From Sphingobacterium olei (GTDB lineage Bacteria > Bacteroidota > Bacteroidia > Sphingobacteriales > Sphingobacteriaceae): a DNA stretch of 64,000 nucleotides. Position numbers and translations under genes: made by a program. Under the pieces are notes generated by a model that searched no databases, was not told the DNA's origin, and worked only from the letters and a program-made list of their open reading frames with translations. The stretch covers positions 1-64,000 of the forward strand of contig NZ_SUME01000011.1 in NCBI RefSeq assembly GCF_005048855.1. Reading direction: 5' to 3'. Positions 17,649-26,857 of this stretch are shown piece after piece (within the stretch, counting starts at the first letter, position 1; the number at the start of each line of letters is the position of its first letter).

Positions 17649-19883
17649 TTATGCGGTAGAAGCAACACCAATCTCCTGCCCTTTTAACTCTTTCTTGACG
17701 TCTTCCAAAAATTCACTTTTAAATCGTTCAATATGCTGTACATTCAGCATCCCGATCTGTATGGCAAGTACATAGTTATCGGCATTCACAGATTTCGTAT
17801 AGACTTTTATCGGGATGTGCTGATCCACATATTTATGGGCGTCCAGTTTCTGCGTCAGCATGGATTTTACCGGTTCAATCTCTTTTGCTCCGGTAATGGT
17901 AAGCTCCATATTAAGTCGAATATCATCGTTTAAGAATGTCCAATTAACCAGTCTGCCAGACAGCAAATCCCCGTTGGGAATGATCACGCGGGCGCCCTGA
18001 TCGGTCATTAAGGTACTTGATCGGATACCAATTTCGAGTACCTGCCCTTTCTTGTCTGCCAGTTCAATATAATCTCCTATTTTGAAGGGCTTTTCAAAAA
18101 CTAAAATAATTCCGGAGACAAAGTTGTTGATGATATTCTGTAGACCGAGACCAATTCCTACACTCAATGCACCAATAATAACGGTGAGCCTATCCGTGCC
18201 TATTCCAATGATACTGACAGCTATCAAAAAGCCGACTACGACGATGAGCAAGCGGACTAAAGGAAAGAGTGTCATCCGTCTGACGGGCACTGTGTAAGAG
18301 ACAGGATCATTTAAAAGGCTGTTAAGGCTTTTTTGAAACCAGTGTGCTGTCGCTAGCACCCCGATAGCCAATAATACATTGCCGTATGTATAAGTCATTG
18401 TGCCCATTTTTCGTTCATTATTGAAAATATGATCCAACAACTTACTGACCTGATCGTTTATATTCAAGCTATTGACCAAAACTACAATAACTATTATCGT
18501 GCAACATACATATAAAACCCGACCAAGAGCTTTACGCATCTTTGGCAGATCAAATCGTTTGATAACATGATCTGTTGGTGCAACCTCAAATTGTTTTTCC
18601 AAATCGTGCAATAACATATCTCGAAATGCCCGGAGCGAGAGGGCCTGCAGGAGCGCAATCGCTGCTACACTTCCCCACATCCGTGCGAATTCGATATAGC
18701 CAATTACATTGGATAATATGGACAATATATATACCAGTATAATAGCCCACCGAGCGTATATATTGACATATGCTACCGGATTCTCTACATTAATCTTCTT
18801 TCCTACTGTATAGATCAAGTATATGCCGAAAGCACACATTGTTCCCGCAAAAATACGTGTCCATGGATCGTCGGCAATCACTAAATTTGCTATGATAAGT
18901 AACGCATAATGTAAACTTGTCAATCCCAATGCCCGTTTCTTGTATGGCGTAAGCTGTTCGTATAGAATAACCAATAAGAGGACAAAAATGATGAAATAAC
19001 TAACCTCCAATACCAGTATAGGTACAACAAAAGAGACTAATGGAAGCAGTGTTAAAAAGAAAACCACTGCTTTGAGTATCGGAATCCATAAGGGATCATT
19101 TTTATGAATATTGATTTCATCTTTCTCATCATTTGACCGACGACCTAACCGAAATATCCAATAAAAGTAAAGTCCACTGAGTAAGATCAGAAAAAGTCGG
19201 CTGCTCCAAGCTGAATAGTCAAAGTACGCTATGTTTGCCTGATCTCGGGCTAGGTTTTTTTTTACATTTCCTATAATCCTGCGCTGTAAGAGGGGTATCT
19301 CGTCCATGATCACCGAATCAGCGGCCTCTGTAAGGAGGGGTGAAGCTGTTTTGAAAGCTACATCCATGATCTGGATTTCCCTTTTTAGTAAGTCCAATCG
19401 AGCGTTCAAAACAGATAAACTATCCGTCAGCGCTACATACGTGATGGAATCTAAGAGGTCTTCGGTAGCCAGCCGTTCGACGAGACTATCCTCTATGGAT
19501 CCCGTACTTTTTTTCTGAAGCAGCGATTTCTCTACAAGCAGAATATCTATTTTTGATTTATCTATGCCAGAAGAAATCCGATTAAGTTGTCGATAGACAC
19601 TGTCGACAAAAGCGCTGTCCATGCGACCTTCACGTTGGCGCAGTTGCTGGTCACGCTTCAAACTATCTACCTGAGTAATAAAAGATCCAATCCGGATACG
19701 CAACCCCTCGACGGATTTCCATTCTTTTGTTTCAGTTGCCTTAGGAACTTCCACTATTTCACTACCATCCGCATTTTCTGTCGTATCCGTTATTTTTTGT
19801 TCTTGTCCAACAGTAAACGCTATTCCGAAAAGCAGTATAGCACTTAAGACACAACCATACAATAAATTGTTTTTTTCTTTCAT
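17649..19883 (-). CDS. MscS/MscK-type mechanosensitive ion channel
   Basis: A 744-residue inner-membrane channel that opens under membrane tension to release solutes. Signal peptide at about 1-26; periplasmic coiled-coil region to about 215; roughly nine hydrophobic segments from about 225 to 590; then the MscS core: pore helix and beta domain with VGIGLGLQNIINNFVSGIILVFEKPFKIGDYI (about 600-630), followed by VLEIGIRSSTLMTDQGARVIIPNGDLL. Acidic/basic residues follow in the C-terminal vestibule. The long N-terminal part matches the MscK/YbdG-like large class. Regulation not visible. Confidence 0.92.
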   Translation of the reverse strand: MKEKNNLLYGCVLSAILLFGIAFTVGQEQKITDTTENADGSEIVEVPKATETKEWKSVEGLRIRIGSFITQVDSLKRDQQLRQREGRMDSAFVDSVYRQLNRISSGIDKSKIDILLVEKSLLQKKSTGSIEDSLVERLATEDLLDSITYVALTDSLSVLNARLDLLKREIQIMDVAFKTASPLLTEAADSVIMDEIPLLQRRIIGNVKKNLARDQANIAYFDYSAWSSRLFLILLSGLYFYWIFRLGRRSNDEKDEINIHKNDPLWIPILKAVVFFLTLLPLVSFVVPILVLEVSYFIIFVLLLVILYEQLTPYKKRALGLTSLHYALLIIANLVIADDPWTRIFAGTMCAFGIYLIYTVGKKINVENPVAYVNIYARWAIILVYILSILSNVIGYIEFARMWGSVAAIALLQALSLRAFRDMLLHDLEKQFEVAPTDHVIKRFDLPKMRKALGRVLYVCCTIIVIVVLVNSLNINDQVSKLLDHIFNNERKMGTMTYTYGNVLLAIGVLATAHWFQKSLNSLLNDPVSYTVPVRRMTLFPLVRLLIVVVGFLIAVSIIGIGTDRLTVIIGALSVGIGLGLQNIINNFVSGIILVFEKPFKIGDYIELADKKGQVLEIGIRSSTLMTDQGARVIIPNGDLLSGRLVNWTFLNDDIRLNMELTITGAKEIEPVKSMLTQKLDAHKYVDQHIPIKVYTKSVNADNYVLAIQIGMLNVQHIERFKSEFLEDVKKELKGQEIGVASTA

Positions 19884-20013
19884 ACATTGTCGCGGTAGTC
19901 CGATCCCAAAAGTAACAAATAAATATGGGTATAGTTTTATTATGACACTGTATGTATCACATGAAAAAACGAAAATAAAGGGTGAAATCCTTGGTGAGAT
20001 TTTCTGTCTCAGC

Positions 20014-20868
20014 TCATGGCTTATCCAATGCCGCTTGCCATTGTTCCCTAATGGTACGCATAGCCAACGGCAGCTCCGTCTCTAGATCTTTAAATCTGCA
20101 TTCCAAAGCTATTTTTCCAGTATATCCAATTTTCTGAAATGCTTTAAAGAAGGGGGTAAAATCGTCACCGACTACACCGGGGGCAGTACGGTCCTCTTTC
20201 TCACCAATATCACAATGGTAAATATATTTTGCCCCCTCTAAGACGACAGATGCGGGTTCATTTTCACGCATCATATGATAAATATCAACCGTTATCTTAA
20301 AATTTGGATGATTAACAGCCTCCGCTACGGCTATACACTCTTTTAACGTATTTAGAAAATTACATTCCGTTTTATTTTGGCTTTCCAAAGCCAAAACTAC
20401 ATGATATTGTGCCGCTAGGGCAGCTAATTTCTTAGAAATATGTACAAACTGTGAAAATGCAGTATCTCTATTAAACCCATCGGGAATATGACGGGAAGCA
20501 CCGCTGCCAAAAACGATGAGGGGAATATTTAAACGTTGCGCTCTTTGAAAAACAGTAGTCGCGTAATTTATGATCGTAGCTTCGTCCATCTCCGGGCCGG
20601 TTGTTTTGATCGTCCCCGGAATAAATACATTGACAACGGAAACCGCAACATCGGAATTCTTTGTTTTTTCATCATTGAACGAAGAATCTGCTATCATAGG
20701 TTGGAGCACTTCGGAAACCGTTGGTTGAATAAACGAATAACCTGCTTTTTTAACAAGCATGCTTTTGTCCAGATTTGCACACACGCCCAATTCAGGCAAA
20801 GCAGATTGGCCATAAGTCATTTTTTGGCAAGTAACAGCAAAAAGTAGCAATAGTATTATTTGTTTCAT
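20014..20868 (-). CDS. exported sugar phosphate isomerase/epimerase-like TIM barrel protein
   Basis: A 284-residue protein with signal peptide (about 1-20, MKQIILLLLFAVTCQK) and an AP endonuclease family 2/xylose isomerase-like TIM barrel. Metal-site residues fit LALESQNKTECNFLNT, FKITVDIYHMMRENE, IYHCDIGEKEDRTAPGVVGDDFTPFF, and IALECRF near the end. Such exported versions are common in Bacteroidota sugar gene sets, but no such set surrounds it here. Substrate unknown. Confidence 0.82.
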   Translation of the reverse strand: MKQIILLLLFAVTCQKMTYGQSALPELGVCANLDKSMLVKKAGYSFIQPTVSEVLQPMIADSSFNDEKTKNSDVAVSVVNVFIPGTIKTTGPEMDEATIINYATTVFQRAQRLNIPLIVFGSGASRHIPDGFNRDTAFSQFVHISKKLAALAAQYHVVLALESQNKTECNFLNTLKECIAVAEAVNHPNFKITVDIYHMMRENEPASVVLEGAKYIYHCDIGEKEDRTAPGVVGDDFTPFFKAFQKIGYTGKIALECRFKDLETELPLAMRTIREQWQAALDKP

Positions 20869-21308
20869 ATGTGTATAATGTGATTTTTATCGGTCATATG
20901 GAATATCCATGTGTGTTTGTGTTTATTGATAAGAGTTTGTTTTCATCTGTATCAATGAGCTCGGTTTTTATCAGCCCCTACAGCCCCATACGCAGCCCTG
21001 ATCGAGAAAGTTGCTTCGCATCTGCCTTCGGCGGTCGCTCGGTCTCGGAAACATGAATATTCATAAATAGATTTTATAACGAATTTCAATACAGTTATGT
21101 CCATAAATATAAACAAACTTTTTATTTATCGCCGGTTTATCAGGAAAAACACCTAATTTGATGTTTATTTAAATAAAAATTATAAATCGGCCTTATTTCT
21201 ATAAATACTTTTTAATACTTTTAAAAAATTAGCGTCACAAAAAACATAGACGTAAAGACATGTTTCTAAAAATAAACAATTCATTTTAATTAAAAATCAT
21301 CACTTGAA
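20869..21308. other. AT-rich intergenic, no gene seen
   Basis: About 440 bases, very AT-rich toward 21,100-21,300. I see the palindrome ATGAATATTCAT at 21,053-21,064. A short GC-rich run near 20,975-21,045 is unlike the rest. No ORF, RNA gene or promoter consensus is convincing. Confidence 0.4.
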
Positions 21309-21767
21309 ATGATAACGATCAATAATTTCGAAGAATATAAATCCTATGAGGGAAAACAATTAGGATTTTCAGATTGGCATAAAATCGATCAGGAGCAGAT
21401 CAATCGTTTTGCGGAAGCGACGCTTGACCATCAATGGATACACGTAGATCAGGAAAAAGCAGAATCTGTGGGTCCATTCAAATCGACTATTGCCCACGGT
21501 TATCTGACCCTTTCGCTCATCCCCTATCTCTGGAAACAAATTGCTGATGTGCGTAATGTGAAAATGGAAATTAACTACGGCATAGAAAACCTTAAATTTG
21601 GTCAAGCGGTACTGGTAAACAGTGAGGTACAGTTGCATGCGAAAGTAAAATCAATACTCAATCTAAGAGGTGTGGTAAAGGCCGTTATTGAAGCAACTTT
21701 AGTGATCAGAGACAATGCCAAGCCTGCTTATGTAGGAGATGTTATATTCCTTTACCATTTTAAATAG
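21309..21767 (+). CDS. MaoC-like (R)-specific enoyl hydratase/NodN-type hot-dog protein
   Basis: A 152-residue hot-dog-fold protein of the MaoC/NodN family, which hydrates enoyl-CoA or related thioesters. The hydratase 2 motif is visible: RFAEATLDHQWIHVDQEKA (about 36-54, catalytic Asp and His) then GPFKSTIAHGYLTLSL (about 57-72). Length fits the family. The gene is followed by a remnant of nnrD on the same strand, with 22 bases between, so it lies at a rearrangement boundary. Confidence 0.9.
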   Translation: MITINNFEEYKSYEGKQLGFSDWHKIDQEQINRFAEATLDHQWIHVDQEKAESVGPFKSTIAHGYLTLSLIPYLWKQIADVRNVKMEINYGIENLKFGQAVLVNSEVQLHAKVKSILNLRGVVKAVIEATLVIRDNAKPAYVGDVIFLYHFK

Positions 21768-21789
21768 AAGAAAAGGTTTTAATGGTTAG

Positions 21790-22032
21790 ATTCATTTTAA
21801 TTCGACGGGGAATTGGGGGATGGCTACCGCAGGCAGCGGGGATGTGTTGAGTGGCATGCTCTCCTCGCTATTGGCGCAAGGACTTTCACCGATAGATGCA
21901 GCCCGAACAGGTGTCTTTCTGCACGGGCTAGCTGCTGATTTAGCAATACGAACAATACATCCCAAAAGTCTTATTGCCTCTAATATTATTGAGTATATTT
22001 CTTCAGCATGGAATATCGTGGCTCAGAAATAA
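21790..22032 (+). pseudogene. nnrD: 3' fragment of NAD(P)H-hydrate dehydratase gene nnrD
   Basis: Only about 80 residues remain of a protein that is usually about 280 (or about 500 when fused to the epimerase). The frame is open from a TAG at 21787 and reads [22 protein letters not shown], the ADP/NADHX-binding loop of the dehydratase, then [25 protein letters not shown], ending [15 protein letters not shown]. Apparent Trp replaces the usual Pro/Ala in STGNxGMAT. An ATG at 21820 exists but would start inside the loop. The rest of the gene has been lost; a functional fragment is improbable. Confidence 0.8.
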
Positions 22033-22085
22033 GGTTTTCGGCTAAATTATCATTAACTTAGAACACTATTCAGCGATATATTTTA

Positions 22086-23168
22086 ATGGAAAAAGATGAT
22101 TTTTCGGTTTTTAAATACCTAGCAGATCAGAATGATCATGTCTTTTTTGTATATCATACTGGTAAACAGCACATCTGCTATTTAAATGACGCATTTGTGC
22201 GAATAACTAACCTTAATATCGCTGAGGTGCAGCATAGTCCTCAACTATTATTTGATATTATTCATCCAGAGGATTTTGAATACGTAGCAAAAAAATTCCG
22301 GGAAGTACTAAAAAAATCGCAAATCGCTCCCCTAAAATTTAGAATTATATGCGCCGATACAACGGAAAAATGGATTAGCCTGACATTTTATCCTGTGACG
22401 GATCCTTCGCAACCTTATATATGTGGGGTTGCGCAAGATGATACTGCCCGACAAATAGGTATCCAACATTTGGAACAGATTAATACCTGGAAAGACACCA
22501 TGCTTGAAATCGTGTCTCACGATCTGCGTGGGCCAATCGGCACAACGAAACTTCTCGCATCAATAATAGCTAATAAGGTCCCCGACAACCAAGAAGTGGT
22601 AAAACTAACAGGAATGATTCAGGATATTGCAAAGCGTAATCTTGATCTTATACGCCTTCTTTTAAACCGGGAATCCCTAGGTACAATTGATGAATCGATG
22701 TCCCCAGAACGTATAGAGATTGTACAGGCTATTCAAAAGGCGATCGGTGCCTATCGTGAATCACATCCCGGAAAAAAGTTTACGCAAACTTCTGCGGATG
22801 CTAAGATATACGCCGAGGTGGATAGCGCCAAGTTCTTTCGCATTATCGATCATCTGCTCTACACCGCAACGCAATTTACAACAGATGATGACCAGATTCA
22901 TATCCATACGCAACAAGTAGAAGATGGCTTCTTGATGACGGTAAAAGATAACGGAATAGGGATTCCAAAAAACTTACAGCCGCTTCTCTTTACAAAATAT
23001 ACGAGGGATCAAGCAGGGGAACTCGGATTCGAAAAATGGACAGAGCTCGGATTGTGGGTAACGAAATCCCTTGTTGATCTACATGGTGGTAAAATCTGGT
23101 TTGAATCGGAAGCCGAAAATGGAAGTATCTTTTACGTGAAAATACCTCTCGAAAGAAGACTAAACTAA
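22086..23168 (+). CDS. PAS-domain sensor histidine kinase
   Basis: A 360-residue soluble kinase. Residues about 8-120 form a PAS_3-like fold (YHTGKQHICYLNDAFVRIT ... IICADTTEKWISLTFYPV), about 130-200 the HisKA dimerization helix with phosphoacceptor His in VSHDLRGPIGTTKLL, and about 235-355 an HATPase domain with IPKNLQPLLFTKYTR and DNGIGI. The ending ELGLWVTKSLVDLHGGKIW is a G2-like box. The atypical HDLRGP H-box places it with the HWE/HisKA-4-like group seen in Bacteroidota. No adjacent response regulator. Confidence 0.85.
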   Translation: MEKDDFSVFKYLADQNDHVFFVYHTGKQHICYLNDAFVRITNLNIAEVQHSPQLLFDIIHPEDFEYVAKKFREVLKKSQIAPLKFRIICADTTEKWISLTFYPVTDPSQPYICGVAQDDTARQIGIQHLEQINTWKDTMLEIVSHDLRGPIGTTKLLASIIANKVPDNQEVVKLTGMIQDIAKRNLDLIRLLLNRESLGTIDESMSPERIEIVQAIQKAIGAYRESHPGKKFTQTSADAKIYAEVDSAKFFRIIDHLLYTATQFTTDDDQIHIHTQQVEDGFLMTVKDNGIGIPKNLQPLLFTKYTRDQAGELGFEKWTELGLWVTKSLVDLHGGKIWFESEAENGSIFYVKIPLERRLN

Positions 23169-23329
23169 ATTTTATTCCCTTGATAACTAACACATTCCCG
23201 GTGAAAATCAAATCTACTTCAGATCGATTAGGTACCCTGTTATCTTTTGATATGTTAAAATTGATGGTCTCGGTAAATTAATACCTGTTTAAACAAATAA
23301 AGGTATTGAAAGTTGCGGAAAATCGTTGA

Positions 23330-23521
23330 CAAGTTGGAGTCGTATTTTTAGATGATGTATGGCTATTCCTAGAGCATTGGGACGTCTCGGGAGCGATTCT
23401 GGAAAGTGAAGATAATGAACTACTGGTTATTGAGGAATCATTACTTATGAAGCAAGAAGAAGACTTAAGGGAATTGTTTGGATCGAAGATGAGAATGTAT
23501 GCTATTGAACAACGGTATTGA
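23330..23521 (+). pseudogene. orphan open frame without start codon, probable gene fragment
   Basis: A 63-codon open frame follows a TGA at 23327. It reads VGVVFLDDVWLFLEHWDVSGAIL then ESEDNELLVIEESLLMKQEEDL, with plausible amphipathic composition but no ATG before a Met about residue 40. It overlaps the convergent hypothetical gene by 20 bases. It may be the 3' remnant of a lost gene. I recognise no family. Confidence 0.25.
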
Positions 23522-23984
23522 TCAAGAAAATTTCCCGTTTTTCCTGAAATAGGATATCAGGCAATACAAAACAGTTGATCAAATTGCCCCAACTTTCGTA
23601 CATATCAAAATGGTCGACATATTGTGGCGCAGCAATAAAGGCAGACAAGATCGCATCCTCATCTAGAATATAGATATCAGATTGAAACAACACAATCTGG
23701 TTCTCTTCAACAAAATGCATAGCCTCTTCCTTATTCATTGCGTTGATTTGCGAAGAACAGTGCGTAAGCTTTTTAATTTCTTCATCTATGCGCTCCGGAT
23801 ATGTTTGCTGAAGATATTTGGTATAAACACGGTGATCGCCCGTCCTGTACGCCTCATTCTGATAAACCACACGTTCGTAGTTGTGCTCGAAATCCGGATG
23901 CTTAACATCGGAAAAAGCCTGGTTATATTCCATTAACCGTTCTATTGTGCTCGTGGGTTTGATATAATCAGTACCGCGTTTCAT
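23502..23984 (-). CDS. hypothetical protein
   Basis: A 160-residue soluble protein I cannot assign. It begins MKRGTDYIKPTSTIERL and has a charged, mixed helical composition (ERIDEEIKKLTHC, KEEAMHFVEENQIVLFQSD, DAILSAFIAAPQYVDHFD), with a hydrophobic tail (LINCFVLPDILFQ). No signal peptide or transmembrane helix. Convergent with the fragment at 23330. An AT-rich spacer of about 250 bases separates it from cinA. Confidence 0.6.
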   Translation of the reverse strand: MKRGTDYIKPTSTIERLMEYNQAFSDVKHPDFEHNYERVVYQNEAYRTGDHRVYTKYLQQTYPERIDEEIKKLTHCSSQINAMNKEEAMHFVEENQIVLFQSDIYILDEDAILSAFIAAPQYVDHFDMYESWGNLINCFVLPDILFQEKREIFLINTVVQ

Positions 23985-24236
23985 CGTTTCTGAATAGTAT
24001 TAGTATCTCTGTTCTAATAAGACAAAATTAATCCTGCCGTGTAAAATGTGTAACCTGATTTTTACATGGCGTACATATTTGGCGCAAAGAACATCATTAA
24101 TTTTAATGTCTCCTTGTTATTTAACATTTTTATTTTATTATGTAGTGTTTTAGCTACAGCGGATTAAAAGTTTAAGGAAGCATTTGGGAGAACTTTTTAA
24201 GGTTTTCGATTGTTGATCTTATAGAAGTTTAAAAAA

Positions 24237-24740
24237 ATGAAAAAAGACCTGATAAACCAATGTGGCCAACTATTGATCGAGAAAGGGTTGACTATTGCCT
24301 TTGCAGAAAGTGCCACCGCGGGGCGACTGGCCTACGAATTTTCGCTGGTGACTGATGCGGGAAAATTTTTACAAGGCGGAGTGGTTTGTTACGATGCAGG
24401 ACTGAAGGAATACTTATTAGATGTACCCGTTCAACAGATAACACAATTTACACCCGAATCTCCCGAAGTGACACGCTCCATAACATTGGGACTTTCGAAA
24501 CTAATTGATGCGGATATATCTATCGGCGTTACCGGTTTGACCTGCCCGGGCGGAAGTGAGAAACCAGAAAAGCCGGTAGGTACCATGTTTATTCAAGCAG
24601 TGAAACAGGGTAAACAACTGTTCGCATCCAGGATGTGGTTTGATGGATCTCAAGAAGCTATTGTAAACGCCACGGTAGATTATGTAGCAAGACAATTGAT
24701 CACTATATTGTCTGGATCAGATCCTGCGAAAATAATATAA
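24237..24740 (+). CDS. CinA C-terminal-type nicotinamide-nucleotide amidohydrolase
   Basis: A 167-residue protein of the CinA C-terminal domain family (PncC type), which deamidates nicotinamide mononucleotide in pyridine nucleotide recycling. Seen: AFAESATAGRLAYEFSLV (about 22-39) with the catalytic Ser region, then GGVVCYDAGLKEYLL, and DISIGVTGLTCPGGSEKPEKPVGTMFI (about 88-114). The length matches a stand-alone domain without the N-terminal CinA part. The transporter gene begins 11 bases downstream; the two may be co-transcribed. Confidence 0.88.
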   Translation: MKKDLINQCGQLLIEKGLTIAFAESATAGRLAYEFSLVTDAGKFLQGGVVCYDAGLKEYLLDVPVQQITQFTPESPEVTRSITLGLSKLIDADISIGVTGLTCPGGSEKPEKPVGTMFIQAVKQGKQLFASRMWFDGSQEAIVNATVDYVARQLITILSGSDPAKII

Positions 24741-24751
24741 ACAACTAACCT

Positions 24752-25831
24752 ATGCAAAACATAAAAAGCCTCCAACGTGCAATTTTAATTCTACTTCTTT
24801 TTACACTCAGCGTAGTCATGCTGTATTTTGGAAAAAGTTTCCTTGTTCCCTTAGTGTTAGCAGCCGTATTAGCTATGCTTCTAACAAAGATATGCCGTAA
24901 ATTGGAAACCCTTAACATACAACGGGGTGTAGCGGCTTTTGTTTCTGTTTTGCTGTTCTTGGCGGCGCTGGCGATAATTGTTGCCTTATTAGGATGGCAG
25001 CTCAGTAGCTTCACCGATAATCTAGCGGAGCTAAAACAGCGGGTACTGGAATTTGTTGAAAAATTTAGAGATTGGCTCCATGAAAATATAGGTATTGACC
25101 GTAAGCAGCAGGAGAACATCGCCACTTCTCAAGGAGATTCTTCAGTCGGAGCGGGCGACATGCTGATGAGCTTTGCCACAGGCACATTAAGTATAGCGGT
25201 AGATATGGTACTCGTTACCGTATACATTTTTCTTTTACTATTATATAGAGGGCGCATTAAAAATTTTATTTTAATGCTTGTAAATACGGCCTATCGTGAA
25301 AAAGCTACGCTTATCTTGCAAAAATCATCCGATGTGGCACAACAATATCTAGAAGGTCTCTCTAAAATGATCGTAATGCTATGGATAATGTACGGCATCG
25401 GATTTTCTGCATTAGGTGTAGAAAATGCGTTATTTTTTGCTGTACTCTGTGGATTATTAGAAATCGTCCCTTTTGTGGGGAATTTATTGGGAACTTCGTT
25501 CACCATTTTGGCTGTAGCTGCACAGGGAGGTGATAGCCGAATCATTATAGGGGTTATTGCGGTTTATATGTTGGTTCAATTTATACAAACGTATATACTC
25601 GAACCACTGGTAGTAGGAAGCCAGGTACGGATCAATCCCCTGTTTACAATAATTGCACTGGTGGCAGGAGAACTTATTTGGGGAATCGCTGGCATGGTGC
25701 TAGCGATTCCACTTGTGGGCGTAATGCGAATCGTATTCGATCACATTCCCCATTTAAAGCCTTATGCCTACCTCATTGGCTCCGACCAAAAGAAAGGCAA
25801 GAGTTTACTTGAAAAGATAAAAAGAAAGTAA
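24752..25831 (+). CDS. AI-2E family transporter (PerM/TqsA-type)
   Basis: A 359-residue inner-membrane protein with about seven to eight hydrophobic helices. Family features include the paired helices near the N-terminus, a soluble middle (about 95-130, NLAELKQRVLEFVEKFRDWL), the segment LCGLLEIVPFVGNLLGTSFTIL (about 228-249), and VVGSQVRINPLFTIIALVAGELIWGIAGMVLAIPLVG near 290-325. Members export AI-2 or act as Na+/H+ antiporters; the substrate here is unknown. It follows cinA by 11 bases. Confidence 0.85.
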   Translation: MQNIKSLQRAILILLLFTLSVVMLYFGKSFLVPLVLAAVLAMLLTKICRKLETLNIQRGVAAFVSVLLFLAALAIIVALLGWQLSSFTDNLAELKQRVLEFVEKFRDWLHENIGIDRKQQENIATSQGDSSVGAGDMLMSFATGTLSIAVDMVLVTVYIFLLLLYRGRIKNFILMLVNTAYREKATLILQKSSDVAQQYLEGLSKMIVMLWIMYGIGFSALGVENALFFAVLCGLLEIVPFVGNLLGTSFTILAVAAQGGDSRIIIGVIAVYMLVQFIQTYILEPLVVGSQVRINPLFTIIALVAGELIWGIAGMVLAIPLVGVMRIVFDHIPHLKPYAYLIGSDQKKGKSLLEKIKRK

Positions 25832-25835
25832 ACCA

Positions 25836-26216
25836 TCAGTTCTTATGTTCGGCATCCAATAATACTTGTGCTACGATATTTTCCAGATCGACAAGATCAA
25901 ATGGCTTAGCTAAGTAGGCATCTGCTCCGGCAGTATCGGCAAGTAAATGGATATCATTGTTTGCAGACACGTAGATTACAGGCAGATGCTTGAAATCAAG
26001 ATGCTGTTTCAGCAGCTGTGTAGCCTTTACACCTCCAATATCTGGTATCCAATTGTCCATCAAAATCACATCAGGTTTAACTTCCGTCACTTTCTCGATG
26101 ATATCATGGGATGTTTCGGAAACGGCCACATGATATCCGCATGCCTCCAACACAATGGAACATACTTCCAAAATGTTAACGTCATCATCAAAAATTAATA
26201 CAGTTTTGTCGTTCAT
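25836..26216 (-). CDS. single-domain response regulator
   Basis: A 126-residue receiver domain without an output domain. The acidic pocket (FDDDVN), phosphoacceptor Asp in DVILMDNWIPDIGG (about residue 52), conserved Ser/Thr in VIYVSAN, and Lys in YLAKPFD are present. It is the last gene of the six-gene signalling operon, 53 bases after cheB. The lack of output suggests it works by protein contact or as a phosphate sink. Confidence 0.9.
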   Translation of the reverse strand: MNDKTVLIFDDDVNILEVCSIVLEACGYHVAVSETSHDIIEKVTEVKPDVILMDNWIPDIGGVKATQLLKQHLDFKHLPVIYVSANNDIHLLADTAGADAYLAKPFDLVDLENIVAQVLLDAEHKN

Positions 26217-26269
26217 AAACAGCTAATTTAGTTGGAATATGTTAATTATTAAAATTAATATTATAAATG

Positions 26270-26839
26270 TTATTTGTACAATCGATTTACAAATCCGGCC
26301 ATTTGATCCGGTCTGAGTACATGGTCTATTTTAACTTGCAATATTGCTTGTCTGGGCATATAATCTACTTCTGCGGTTTCCGGGTCTTGAACGACTGTAA
26401 ACCCATTATTTTGTTTAATGTACTGCAGCCCTTCTACCCCATCTGCATTCGCTCCCGACAGTAATAAAGCTACAGCATTTTCTTGAAATACCTCTGCCGC
26501 CGATTGAAAGGTTACATCTATCGATGGTCGCGAATAATTCAATTTCTCGGACGAATCCAAAGACACCATATGTTTATCCTCGAAAAGAAGATGATAATCT
26601 GGAGGCACGACATAGATACATTTGCTTTTTAACGTCATTTTGTCTTCTGCCTCACATACTTCTAAATCGGTATAGTTGGATAAGAGCGTATTTAAAATAG
26701 AATCGGGATGTGGCTTGCGGTGAAGGATAATTATAATAGGAAACGAAATATCATTATTAAGTTGTGGCAATACCTTTAACAGTACGGTAAGACTTCCTGC
26801 CGAGCCGCCAATTAAGAGTATTTCTGTTGCTTTTAACAT
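26270..26839 (-). CDS. CheB-type methylesterase domain protein without receiver
   Basis: A 189-residue protein comprising only the methylesterase catalytic domain of CheB. The Ser region IGGSAGSLTVLL (about 9-20), His in IILHRKPHPDSIL (about 40), and Asp in LLSGANADGVEGLQ (about 133) give a Ser-His-Asp triad. There is no receiver domain, so control by phosphorylation cannot act on it directly. It sits 18 bases downstream of cheR. No chemoreceptor, cheA or cheW lies in the window. Confidence 0.9.
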   Translation of the reverse strand: MLKATEILLIGGSAGSLTVLLKVLPQLNNDISFPIIIILHRKPHPDSILNTLLSNYTDLEVCEAEDKMTLKSKCIYVVPPDYHLLFEDKHMVSLDSSEKLNYSRPSIDVTFQSAAEVFQENAVALLLSGANADGVEGLQYIKQNNGFTVVQDPETAEVDYMPRQAILQVKIDHVLRPDQMAGFVNRLYK

Positions 26840-26857
26840 ACTGCTAACCTGATTACT

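Noticed and set aside
20869-21308. Possible RNA gene in AT-rich spacer
   Set aside because: No stable structure or conserved motif could be recognised by eye.
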